Origin: Lysobacter firmicutimachus
Lineage (GTDB): Bacteria > Pseudomonadota > Gammaproteobacteria > Xanthomonadales > Xanthomonadaceae
Direction of reading: 5' to 3'
Assembly (NCBI RefSeq): GCF_037027445.1
Contig: NZ_JBANDL010000002.1
Location: 744,001-808,000, forward strand
DNA: 64,000 nucleotides
Below the pieces are notes generated by a model. That model was not told where the DNA came from. It was given only the letters and a program-made list of their open reading frames with translations, and did no database searches. Shown one piece after another: positions 54,895 to 63,518 of the stretch (within the stretch, counting starts at the first letter, position 1; each line of letters opens with the position of its first letter). The translations under genes and the position numbers were made by a program.

Positions 54895-55567
54895 GAGGTT
54901 CTCCTTGGTCGCTGGTGAGCGGTGCGATCAGGGAGATACCGGGACGTGTCGCCCGGTTGCAGCTCGAGGCGGCGGCGGTGAGGGTTTGGGACGAACCGTC
55001 GTTTCCGAGGGCCGAACGGCCATCTTTGGGAAGAAGGGAGTTGCCGTTTCGGCATCGGTGCGCACAGCGCGGAGGGCGCCGGTCGGGCTGTAGGCGTTGG
55101 GGCCGCCAGGGCGGGCGGCACAGGGCCGCCGCCTTGTTCGGAATGAGCGTGTCGCTCGAAGTCATCGGCGAAACCATCGGCCGCGCGCTCGGCCCGTCCG
55201 TTGAATCGCGTGGGCGCGATCGACTCGGTTGATTCGCCGATTTCGCTGGCGCGAGTACGGCGGCTTCCAGCGCGCGCTTGCGAGTCACTGGCTGTCGATG
55301 CGGCCGGACCTGCTCGCCGATCTCGAGCGGCCCGACTGTTACCTCGCCCGATCGCAGCGCGTACCGAGGCGGGCTCGCCTGCGGCGCAGGGATCGGGACC
55401 TTCGCGTATCGGAAGCCCTCGCGCATGCGCCGTCGGACGGCCGTCCTGTGTAGAGTGAGTGCCTCTCCGGCGATGCGTCCTTACGCGGCGGGCCTCGGGC
55501 AGCGGTTCCCGGCTTGTGCGAGGCGAGCGTCGGCCCGGCCCCAGCATTCGGACCAGGACGTCGACCC
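54895..55567. other. 673-bp gap without a supported gene
   Basis: Frames here are short and lack codon bias or ribosome sites. It must contain the promoter of the S41 gene. I see no repeat family copy, tRNA or palindrome worth naming. Confidence 0.4.
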
Positions 55568-55861
55568 GTGCGAGCCAAGATCGCCTTCTTCTCCGGTTTC
55601 CTCGTTGCCGCCGCCGTCGCGGTTGCGGTCAACGCGCTGCCGTACTGGCGCACCCGCCAGGCCTATCGCTACGACGGGCAGGAAGTGGCCGGATTTCCGT
55701 TCGTGTTCCGCCGGATCGGCGGCGACTGCGCTGCCGGGGCCTGCGAGAACTACGGCTTGCACCTGGGCTATTTCGCCGCCGATCTGGCCTTGGGACTGGC
55801 GTTCGCGGTGCTGGCCGGCGTCATCGCTACGGCGATAGCGCGCAGGCCGCGCGCCGCCTGA
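55568..55861 (+). CDS. Small two-span membrane protein
   Basis: A 97-residue protein from GTG at 55568 with two hydrophobic segments (FFSGFLVAAAVAVAVNALPYW and LGYFAADLALGLAFAVLAGVIATAIA) and a short periplasmic loop holding a Cys pair (GGDCAAGACENYGLHL). No family is recognised. GTG is chosen because upstream codons encode a non-membrane Pro/Arg-rich stretch. Confidence 0.55.
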   Translation: MRAKIAFFSGFLVAAAVAVAVNALPYWRTRQAYRYDGQEVAGFPFVFRRIGGDCAAGACENYGLHLGYFAADLALGLAFAVLAGVIATAIARRPRAA

Positions 55862-56289
55862 AGGCGGATTCCGGCCGCATCGCGGCTCTGTGCCGGCTGC
55901 GACGCACACAGCGACGTGTATCGACAGGTCTCGTGCCGGGAACCCGCTCGTCGAGGCGGGCCCTGCGCCGTCGGACTGTCCCGCAGCGCAGGCCAAGGCC
56001 ATGACGATGGGACTGGGGTCCGCTCGAGCCTGCGCCGCGCGGTGCCGCGTCGTTGCGCTCGCCCGATGCGCGGGTCTGCTTGTCCGCCGCGGCGGCGGCA
56101 CGCTTCACGCTCATCGCGTCGGGGCGTTGTTACCGACGAGTTCGTGCCGCCGCCGGCCGCAACCGCCGCCGCAGCGCGGCTGTCGCCGACGACCGCGGCC
56201 ACGGCTTCGGACCGCTGCGCACGGTAGAAGGGTCGTGTCTTGCGCGTCATCCGGCCATCCCGCCGCCCACGACCCGACAGGACACTGCC
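55862..56289. other. 428-bp gap without a supported gene
   Basis: No open frame with coding character. GC-rich and without obvious promoter elements or palindromes. The gene at 56290 starts right after it, with only a weak ribosome site. Confidence 0.4.
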
Positions 56290-57111
56290 ATGAGCCGCAT
56301 CATCTATTCCGGGTCACCGAACAACCCGCGCTGGAGCACCGATCAGGTCATCTTCACGATGACGCAATACCAGACCGGCGGTCTGGCGCCGCGGCAGCAG
56401 ATCAATTTCGGCGCGGCCAGCGCCGCGGCGATCCTCGGCCCCGACCTGTGCATGCCCGGGGTGCAGGGCAACAACGTGCCGACCGCCGTGGGCGCGCCAT
56501 GGGATGCGCAACTGCCCGCCGGACCGGCCGAAACGTTCACCACCGACGGCAATAACAACTGGGTGCGCGCGCATCTGATCAACGGCCGCTGGGGCGGGCC
56601 GGGCAATACCTGGCAGAACCTGACCCCGCTGACCGCGACCGGCAACGCCAACCACGCGACGGTCGAGGGTTATATCGATGCCTATCTCGCCGCCTGTCGG
56701 CAATTCGAGACCTCAGGCCAAGGCCAGCAGCCGGTCTGGTACGGCGTGTACTACTGCGTCCAGGCTTCGCAGGACCCGTGGTCGGACGCGAACACTACCG
56801 CCGATACCAACCTGTACTCCTATGCGCCGGCGTTCATCAAGATTTCCTGGCGCGCCGTCACGATCACCAAGCCGGTCAATGTCTCGCCCCAGGCCGCAGC
56901 GGCCAACATCGACAACTACCCCATGGCGGGCGTGGTGAATTTCCCGCAGGGCTTCCAGCTGCCGCAGTTGCCGGCGGTCATGAACGGCGCGGCGACGCTG
57001 CCGGCGGCCGGCAACGTCGCCGGCGGGGCGGTGCTGGGCGCATTGCCGGCCAACTTCCCGGTCGCGCAGGCCAACGGTTTCGACGGTTGGATCGAGGTCC
57101 ATCAGGACTGA
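56290..57111 (+). CDS. Protein with endonuclease-like AHLIN...GGPG...NLTPLT motif
   Basis: A 273-residue protein with no signal peptide. Around residues 92-130 it reads WVRAHLINGRWGGPGNTWQN, then LTPLTATGNANHATVEG. This His-Leu-x-Asn ... GGPG ... NLTPLT ... N..H...VE layout is seen in polymorphic-toxin and contractile-injection-associated domains related to non-specific DNA/RNA endonucleases, where the His (His95) and later Asn/His would sit at the active site. The remainder is beta-rich, with an odd Pro/Ala/Asn-rich C-terminus. No immunity gene is adjacent in an obvious way; the neighbours are a small membrane protein and a convergent CPBP protease. The nuclease role is a resemblance, not shown. 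Confidence 0.5.
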   Translation: MSRIIYSGSPNNPRWSTDQVIFTMTQYQTGGLAPRQQINFGAASAAAILGPDLCMPGVQGNNVPTAVGAPWDAQLPAGPAETFTTDGNNNWVRAHLINGRWGGPGNTWQNLTPLTATGNANHATVEGYIDAYLAACRQFETSGQGQQPVWYGVYYCVQASQDPWSDANTTADTNLYSYAPAFIKISWRAVTITKPVNVSPQAAAANIDNYPMAGVVNFPQGFQLPQLPAVMNGAATLPAAGNVAGGAVLGALPANFPVAQANGFDGWIEVHQD

Positions 57112-57138
57112 ACCACCGCGACGAGGCGGGCCGGGCAC

Positions 57139-57963
57139 TCAGCGCTCGGCCTGCCTGGTCGGGCCCGGCGCCGCGGCTTCGGCCGCGACCGGCATCGCCG
57201 CATCGCGATGGGCGAAGAAACGCCAGTGCACGGCGACGAACGCCGCCGTCACGATCAGGTACGTTCCGAGGCCCTTGGAACCGCCGGGCAACAGGCTGCC
57301 GTCGACCGACGGGAACAGCGCGCCGAGCACGTTGGCGTGCACATTGGCCGCCCAGTGCAAGGCGACCGCCGGCCACACCGAGCCACCGCCGCGCTCGACC
57401 AGGTAGACCAGGAACACCGACCAGACGGCCAGATAGCCGACGTAGCGCAGCGACGATTCGACGCTGCCGAACACCGCCGCGCCGAACAGCGGCACATGCC
57501 ACAGCGACCATGCCGCAGCGATCAACAGCGCGGTGGCCAGCGGGCTCAGGCGCTGCAGCAGGGCGGGTTGCAGATAGCCGCGCCAGCCGAACTCTTCGGC
57601 CAGCGGCCCGGTCACGATCGCCGCAGCCAGCGTCGTCGCCAGCCCGATATCGAACGCCGGCCGCAGCGCGTTCAACGGTATGCCCTGTATGAGCAGATAG
57701 CCCGCGCCCAGTGCCGGCGGGATCAGCGCGGCCGCCAAGATCCAACGCAGCGTGCCGCGCAGGCGCAGGGTCCGCCGGCACAGCGCGGCCAGGCCTGCGC
57801 GGCCGCCTTCGGCCCAGGCGGCGGCGAAGCCGGCCAGGCTGACGAACAGCGGGAACAGCCACAAACTCAACGCGGCGTGGTCCAGCAGGGACCAGCCCAG
57901 CCAGGGAACGGCGAAGGCGACAGCGAAGAACACGGATACACCGACGAGCTGGCGACGCGGCAT
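57139..57963 (-). CDS. CPBP-family intramembrane metalloprotease
   Basis: A 274-residue membrane protein with about eight hydrophobic segments. The Abi/CPBP motifs are visible: AEEFGWRGYL (EExxxR, motif 1), WSLWHVPLF (motif 2 His) and LHWAANVHAN (motif 3 His/Asn). Relatives are Rce1-type prenyl-protein proteases and bacteriocin self-immunity proteins. The target is unknown. It is convergent with the AHLIN-motif protein gene, with a near-palindrome between them at about 57123-57160 that could serve as terminator. Confidence 0.88.
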   Translation of the reverse strand: MPRRQLVGVSVFFAVAFAVPWLGWSLLDHAALSLWLFPLFVSLAGFAAAWAEGGRAGLAALCRRTLRLRGTLRWILAAALIPPALGAGYLLIQGIPLNALRPAFDIGLATTLAAAIVTGPLAEEFGWRGYLQPALLQRLSPLATALLIAAAWSLWHVPLFGAAVFGSVESSLRYVGYLAVWSVFLVYLVERGGGSVWPAVALHWAANVHANVLGALFPSVDGSLLPGGSKGLGTYLIVTAAFVAVHWRFFAHRDAAMPVAAEAAAPGPTRQAER

Positions 57964-58187
57964 GAAGTCCCCGTAAGACGATGCGCCCGGCGACGCCCGA
58001 GCGAACGACGATGGTCGGCAACTGCGCCGGCAAGGTCAATCTGTTCCGTCGCCGCAGTCCGGGTTTCGTCGCCAGCGGCGCAGGCACGTCGTGGCCGACC
58101 TCGCGACGGCGCTTGCTATGATCCGCAGCGCCGGCGCGCCGACCCCGGGTGCGCCGTCTCCATCCCCTCCAATGACGAAGGAACGTT

Positions 58188-58667
58188 ATGAGCAGGAAGC
58201 GGTTTTTCGGTTCGATCTGGCTGGCCGCGGCGTTGTGTTCGTCGAACGCATCGGCCGAGGACACGCCGGCGCCCGCGATGGAGCCCGCCGTCGCCGCGCC
58301 GACGGACCCGCGCCACGTGCCGAAGTTGAACATCCGCTGGGATTGCGGCGAATGCGAGCGCAACGACAAAGTGCCGCCGCTGATCGAACAGGCCTACGCC
58401 GAGGAAGCGGCGGAGAACCAGGCCCGCGTATCCGACAGCGACGTCGCCGAGGTCGCCATCGTCGACATCCGCCAGCGACCGCCCGGCGTGCGGGTGATGT
58501 TCGGCGTCATGGCCGGCCGCGATCGCCTCGGCTTGCGCGTCAAATACCGCGACCGCGTTTTCGAAGTGTCCGACACCTCGGCCAATATCGTCATGGGCCT
58601 CAACCACTTGTCGGCCTCGGTGGGCAAGAGCGTGTTCGAGGAATTGAGTACGAACGCGAGTCGTTGA
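58188..58667 (+). CDS. Small exported protein with a CGEC motif
   Basis: A 159-residue protein with a signal peptide (1-23, ending NASA) and a mature domain containing DCGECERND, then a VAIVDIRQRPPGVRVMFGVMAGRDRLG stretch. The CxxC pair could bind a metal or form a disulfide. I do not recognise the family. It stands alone, 224 bp downstream of the divergent CPBP gene, with a 29-bp palindrome 25 bp after its stop. Confidence 0.7.
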   Translation: MSRKRFFGSIWLAAALCSSNASAEDTPAPAMEPAVAAPTDPRHVPKLNIRWDCGECERNDKVPPLIEQAYAEEAAENQARVSDSDVAEVAIVDIRQRPPGVRVMFGVMAGRDRLGLRVKYRDRVFEVSDTSANIVMGLNHLSASVGKSVFEELSTNASR

Positions 58668-59320
58668 CCTGCGTCAGGCAATGAATCGAAACGCATGTGT
58701 CGCGATATTCGTGACACATGCCTTTGGCCAGCACACACCGAACATCCGATAAGTCGCGCCATATGGCCGGTTGCGCTGTGCACTACCGATGCGGCAACCG
58801 GTCGGTACCCTGTTGCGGCGCCGGCCGCGGATCAGTCGGGTCGGCGCAGCCTGCAAGCGATGCGGAATCGAACAGGCTGGATGCGATGTCGCGTCCAGCG
58901 TTGTGCCGCGTTGCATCGGCGTACGTCGTGTCGCTGAGCCCTGGGATAAAGAGCGCTATGCCAGCAGTTGCTGGTGTCTTGAAGCTCGCGCCTTGCGGCT
59001 GTGCCGGGCGGCCATCGTATCGATCGCGTCGCGGCGGGTGGGCGCTGCCGCGCGAGGTCGGTAAACGGTGTGGTCGGCGAAGGAACGGCGCAATCTTGGC
59101 GCTGCCCACGGTACAGGCAAGGCGAGTGTGGGTGGCCGCCATCGGCGCGAAAGTGCGTTGGGTGCCGATCGCCGCCGGAAGGCAGTCTTCTCCTCGGCGA
59201 CGCGCAGCGCTTGAACCTGCGACCGCGGTATCAATTTTACGGAGATGGCGAAGCTTGACGCACTATGTAGTTCGCCGTTTTTCCGCTGAGTAGACTCGTT
59301 TGCACAGGCGAGGGGATTCG
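58668..59320. other. 653-bp gap with a 29-bp palindrome
   Basis: No supported gene. GCATGTGTC (58693-58701) and GACACATGC (58713-58721) form a 9-bp perfect inverted repeat around an 11-bp spacer, just after the exported-protein gene; without a T-run it might be a regulator site rather than a terminator. The AT-richer sequence from about 59220 to 59320 probably carries the promoter for the glycan cluster. Confidence 0.45.
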
Positions 59321-61372
59321 ATGGAATACCTGAAAGCACTGGCGGAGTTCGGCATATGGACGGCCATTTACCCGTCGGGGCTGGGAGTCATCGCTCTTGG
59401 CGGCGAGAAGATTCGCGTTCTAGCTCGCAATGCTTTGGTCACTCTATGCGTTGGCAGCGCGGCATGGACCGTATTGCTGATCGCGTTGGCGCTGTCCGGG
59501 CTGTTCTTCCCGGTAGCGATCGGCATTCTGGGGTGGGGGGTGACGATAGTCTTTCTCGTCGATCCGCATCGCCGTCGCGCGATGCGCGACGCGCTTCCGG
59601 ATTGGCGGTGGTCGCTCGTACCGGTTGCGCTGATCGTTGTGGTCGCGGGGTTCCTGTATGCAGGCTTCCCCAAACAGAGTCTGCTCGGGGAGCGCGACGA
59701 AGGCATCTACGCCCAGCACGCGCTGCACTTGCTGCGTGCCGGAACATCCAGGATCGACCTGCAGCGGCTCGGGATCGCAACCGATCCGGCGGTGGAAGCG
59801 ATCGAACAAGGGCGATCGCCGGAACTACCCGGTATCTACCCCACCGGCACGGCTTGGACTTACCAGTTCTCGGCGGCGACGCCGGTCTGGATGGCGATGC
59901 TTGGTGCGCTGCTGGGGCCGTTGGCCATCTTCCGTCTCAACGCGGTGATCGGCGTGCTCAATTGCCTGGCTTTCTATGCCTTGGCGGTACGCTGCCTCCC
60001 CCCGGGACGGCGACATTGGGCGGTGGCGGCCTTGGCCGCGTTCGCATTCCAGCCGGCGCAGGTCTGGATATCGCGTAACAGTTTGAGCGAGCCGTTCTGC
60101 GCTTGGTTCGTTCTAAATGGATTGTGGATCGCTGCGTTCGCGATTTCGCGACGGTCGGCTGCGCTGGGTTGGTTCGGCGGCGCCATGCTGGGCATGTCGA
60201 CGCTGGTGCGCATCGATGCGGTCGTATTCTCGCTGACGGCATCTTTGGCTGCGGTGTGCTTCGTCGCGATCGACCGGACGCGCGGTCGAAGCCTGGCCTC
60301 GGTCGCCATTTGCATCGCAGCGGGATGTTCGTTATCGACCGTTCTGGCCTTGCTCTATTTCGCCGTCTTCGTGCGTCCCTATCTGATTGGGTTGGCCGAT
60401 CTCGTATTGCCGGCATTGTCGGCGTCGCTGTCCTGCTTACTCGGCGCCTGGTTGTGTTCGCGAATGCGGTTTCAACCGCTGTCGCTGCGCGCGTCGAACG
60501 CGATGGCGTGGTGGGCCGCTGCCGGATTTCTCGCGGTGTTCGTCTATGCGATGTGGATTCGGCCGTCGGTGCAACCCTACGCGCTGATCGAATCCAAGCT
60601 GGTTCCGCATCTGAACGGAACCCGAGACTATCGAGAGATCAGCCTGGGCAATCTTTCGGCCTATCTGGGCACCTGGGTGGTTCTTGCCGCAGCTTTAGGG
60701 GCGGGGGTTGGGTTGTGGCGGGTGCTGAGACGGCCGACCGCGATCGCAGCGGACTGGATGATGCTGTTCTTGTTCGTCCCGATGACGATCTATCTTTGGC
60801 GGCCGATGATTTCGCCGGATCACGTCTGGGCTGCGCGCCGCTGGGTGCCGACGGTTTTTCCCGCGATTCTGGTGTTCGCGGCGATCGGGGCGGCGTTGGT
60901 CGGCTCGCTGGCGCCTCGTCGGGTGCGGACCGTCGCGATCGCTGCGGTGTCGCTGGCGCTGAGCGCGCATTTGCTGTGGCAGCAACGTGAGTACCTGTTC
61001 TTGCGCGAAGACCGCGATATGGTGGCGCAGATCGAGGCGATCGCCGGTTTCCTTCCGGTCGACAGCGTGAGCTATGTCGCCGGCTCCGGTCCTCTGGCCA
61101 GCGCCTTGCTCAGCGGCTTCGGCCGGCCGGTAGCGATGTTGCCGGCACAGCCGCAACCGCTGAGTGCCGAGCGTTTGGCGCGCTACGGAGGTTGCGCCGG
61201 TAGGCCCTGCGTCATCGTGCATCCCAGCAACCAGGCGATTGCGGGTTCCGGCGCGAGAACGCTGGCCGAGCTTCCGATCGTCCGTGTCCGTCGCAATACC
61301 GCTTTCCATGCTCCTGCACGCGGCGTTCACCAGGAGCGAAGTGATTGGCGCATCACCCGGATTGAACCGTAG
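59321..61372 (+). CDS. GT-C-type membrane glycosyltransferase (PMT/ArnT-like)
   Basis: A 683-residue protein with about thirteen membrane segments. The first periplasmic loop carries GERDEGIYAQHALHLLRAG, with the acidic DE pair that is the catalytic base in GT-C enzymes (ArnT, PMT), which use polyprenyl-phosphate sugars on the periplasmic side. The C-terminal about 120 residues are soluble. Sequence resembles GT39-like proteins, not a specific named enzyme. ATG at 59321 with AGGGG upstream. It opens the glycan gene cluster; the GT2 gene follows after 56 bp. Confidence 0.8.
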   Translation: MEYLKALAEFGIWTAIYPSGLGVIALGGEKIRVLARNALVTLCVGSAAWTVLLIALALSGLFFPVAIGILGWGVTIVFLVDPHRRRAMRDALPDWRWSLVPVALIVVVAGFLYAGFPKQSLLGERDEGIYAQHALHLLRAGTSRIDLQRLGIATDPAVEAIEQGRSPELPGIYPTGTAWTYQFSAATPVWMAMLGALLGPLAIFRLNAVIGVLNCLAFYALAVRCLPPGRRHWAVAALAAFAFQPAQVWISRNSLSEPFCAWFVLNGLWIAAFAISRRSAALGWFGGAMLGMSTLVRIDAVVFSLTASLAAVCFVAIDRTRGRSLASVAICIAAGCSLSTVLALLYFAVFVRPYLIGLADLVLPALSASLSCLLGAWLCSRMRFQPLSLRASNAMAWWAAAGFLAVFVYAMWIRPSVQPYALIESKLVPHLNGTRDYREISLGNLSAYLGTWVVLAAALGAGVGLWRVLRRPTAIAADWMMLFLFVPMTIYLWRPMISPDHVWAARRWVPTVFPAILVFAAIGAALVGSLAPRRVRTVAIAAVSLALSAHLLWQQREYLFLREDRDMVAQIEAIAGFLPVDSVSYVAGSGPLASALLSGFGRPVAMLPAQPQPLSAERLARYGGCAGRPCVIVHPSNQAIAGSGARTLAELPIVRVRRNTAFHAPARGVHQERSDWRITRIEP

Positions 61373-61428
61373 GCGGGACCGCGCTCGGCGCGGCTCCGGC
61401 TTGCCATGGACTCTGCGAGGTAGTCGCT

Positions 61429-62472
61429 ATGAACGTGCATCGCTTCGTTCGTTTCGAGAGCGTCGCGGGACCGCTCACGCCGGCCGCTCAGGCAGCGGAA
61501 GCCGCCGCCGCCGCGCGCAAGCCGATCAAGCTCGTGATTCAGATTCCATGCCGAAACGAAGCCAGTCAATTGCCGGCGACGCTGGCCGCGCTGCCTCGAA
61601 TACTGCCCGGCGTCAACGAGGTGGAATGGCTGGTGATCGACGACGGTTCCGACGACGGTACCGCAGCCGTTGCGGTCGAGCATGGCGCGCATGTGGTGCT
61701 GCGCCTGAGCGAGCATCATGGCCTTGCGCGAGCGTTCGCGGCCGGATTGGAGGTCGCCTGTCGACGCGGGGCCGACATCGTCGTCAACCTCGACGGCGAC
61801 AACCAGTACGATGCCCGGGCGATGCCGGCGCTGGTCGCCGAAATCCTCGAGGGGCGTGCCGACATCGTGATCGGCTGCCGGCCCATCGATCGCATCGCGC
61901 ATTTCTCCTGGGCCAAGAAGCGCTTGCAAAACATCGGCAGCAGCGTGGTCCGGGCCGTGGCCGGCGTGCGAGTCGACGATGCTACCAGCGGTTTCCGCGC
62001 GTACAGCCGCGAGGCGGCGCTTCGGCTCAATGTGTACTCGCGCTACACCTATACGTTAGAGACGCTGATTCAGGCCGGGCAGACCGGGTTGCGGGTCGGT
62101 TCGGTGCCGGTCGGGGTCAACCCGCCGACCCGTCCGTCGCGTCTCATCCGCAGCATTCCTGTATATGTCGGTCGTTCGGGGCTCGCCATTCTGCGTGCTT
62201 TTCTGACCTATCGGCCGCTGGAGTTCTTCCTGTTGCCTGCAGCCTTCAGCGGTCTGGCCGGCGTGGGAATCGGCGCGGGGTTCCTGTTCGAGTATGCGCG
62301 CGGCGACGGGCAGGGCCATGTGCAGTCGCTGATACTCGCGGCGGTGCTGATCCTGTGCGCTGGCGCAGCGACGACGATCGGCTTGTTGGCGCACCAGTTG
62401 GCGGTCAATCGGCGGTTGCTCGAGGAGCTGCAGCAGGATCGGAGGCGAAAGGAGTGGCGGGCGGCTCCATGA
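61429..62472 (+). CDS. GT2 glycosyltransferase with C-terminal membrane segments
   Basis: A 347-residue GT-A fold enzyme: VIQIPCRNEASQLPATL, the nucleotide-binding LVIDDGSDDGTA, and metal-binding VNLDGDNQYD. It resembles dolichyl/polyprenyl-phosphate mannose or glucose synthases that load the lipid carrier used by GT-C enzymes. Two hydrophobic segments near the C-terminus (FFLLPAAFSGLAGVGIGAGFLF and SLILAAVLILCAGAATTIGLL) fit that group. Its stop overlaps the GT4 gene by 4 bp. Confidence 0.9.
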   Translation: MNVHRFVRFESVAGPLTPAAQAAEAAAAARKPIKLVIQIPCRNEASQLPATLAALPRILPGVNEVEWLVIDDGSDDGTAAVAVEHGAHVVLRLSEHHGLARAFAAGLEVACRRGADIVVNLDGDNQYDARAMPALVAEILEGRADIVIGCRPIDRIAHFSWAKKRLQNIGSSVVRAVAGVRVDDATSGFRAYSREAALRLNVYSRYTYTLETLIQAGQTGLRVGSVPVGVNPPTRPSRLIRSIPVYVGRSGLAILRAFLTYRPLEFFLLPAAFSGLAGVGIGAGFLFEYARGDGQGHVQSLILAAVLILCAGAATTIGLLAHQLAVNRRLLEELQQDRRRKEWRAAP

Positions 62473-63518
62473 AGTCGGTTTGGTACCTGTCGCGGAAATT
62501 TCCGCCCAGTCAGGGCGGCATGCAGCGGCTCAGTTTCCATATCGCCGATCAGCTGCGCGCGCGCTCGCCGGTCACGGTAGTGAAGTGGGGGCGGGGGCAA
62601 TGGGGCGTGCCTTGGTTCGTGCTGTGGGCCTCGATGCGGCTGGTTTGGGGATTGGGGCGCGGTGAGGTGCGGCTGCTGCTGCTCGGCGATCCCGCGTTGA
62701 GTGCGTTGGCCTGGCCGGCGCGCTGGATGGGCGTACCGACCGCGGTCGTGGTGCACGGTCTGGACATCGCGTTCCCGGCGGGCTGGTATCAGAGCTATCT
62801 GCGGCGACACTTCGATCGTCGCTTCGACCGCTACATCTGCATCAGCCGCCATGTCGGGGGGATGTTGCGGGAACGCGGCGTCGCGTCCGACCGGCACACC
62901 CTGATCCATCCGGGCGTAGATACCCTGCCGCCGTCCGGAACCGAGCGCGATCCCCAGTCGCCGGTGCGATTGTTGATCCTGGGGCGTTTGGTGCGCCGCA
63001 AGGGCGCTCTATGGTTCCTGCGCGAAGTGATGCCACGTCTGCTTGAGCGCGCGCTGCCGGTCACGCTGGACATCGTAGGCGACGGGCCCGACCGAGCGGC
63101 GTTGGCGACGGCGATCTCGGAACTGGACTTGCGTGCCACGGTGAGTCTGCACGGGGCGGTCGACGAATCCGTCAAACTGGGCTTGTTGGCGCGCTGCGAT
63201 CTGGTGCTGATGCCGAACATCCGCGCTCCCGGCGATCCGGAGGGCTTCGGCCTGGTGGCACTGGAGGCGGGCGTCAGCGAACGCTACGTCCTGGCCGCGG
63301 ACCTGGAGGGGTTGCGCGATGCGATCAGCGAACCCCACAACGGCCGTCTGTTGCCCAGCCAGGACGGTGCCGAGTGGTGCGCGACAATTGCGAAACTGTG
63401 CGCGGATCGCGATGCTCTGCGAGCGTTAGGCCGCCAAGCGCGCGAGTTCGTCGGCTTACATCATTCCTGGAGCGAGATGGGTCGGCGTTACCACGAGTGC
63501 CTGAATGAGCTGCTCTGA
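62469..63518 (+). CDS. GT4 glycosyltransferase
   Basis: A 349-residue GT-B fold glycosyltransferase. The N-terminal RKFPPSQGGMQRLSFHIADQL and the C-terminal RLLILGRLVRRKGALWFL, DGPDRAALATAI and DPEGFGLVALEAG (the E-x7-E nucleotide-sugar motif) are typical of GT4. Product and sugar are unknown. The start overlaps the GT2 gene by 4 bp, and the stop overlaps the next gene by 14 bp. Confidence 0.92.
   Translation: MKSVWYLSRKFPPSQGGMQRLSFHIADQLRARSPVTVVKWGRGQWGVPWFVLWASMRLVWGLGRGEVRLLLLGDPALSALAWPARWMGVPTAVVVHGLDIAFPAGWYQSYLRRHFDRRFDRYICISRHVGGMLRERGVASDRHTLIHPGVDTLPPSGTERDPQSPVRLLILGRLVRRKGALWFLREVMPRLLERALPVTLDIVGDGPDRAALATAISELDLRATVSLHGAVDESVKLGLLARCDLVLMPNIRAPGDPEGFGLVALEAGVSERYVLAADLEGLRDAISEPHNGRLLPSQDGAEWCATIAKLCADRDALRALGRQAREFVGLHHSWSEMGRRYHECLNELL

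Noticed and set aside
58718..59293. Plus-strand frame of 191 codons before the glycan cluster
   Set aside because: Biased composition without hydrophobic core, domain or ribosome site; treated as a non-coding gap.
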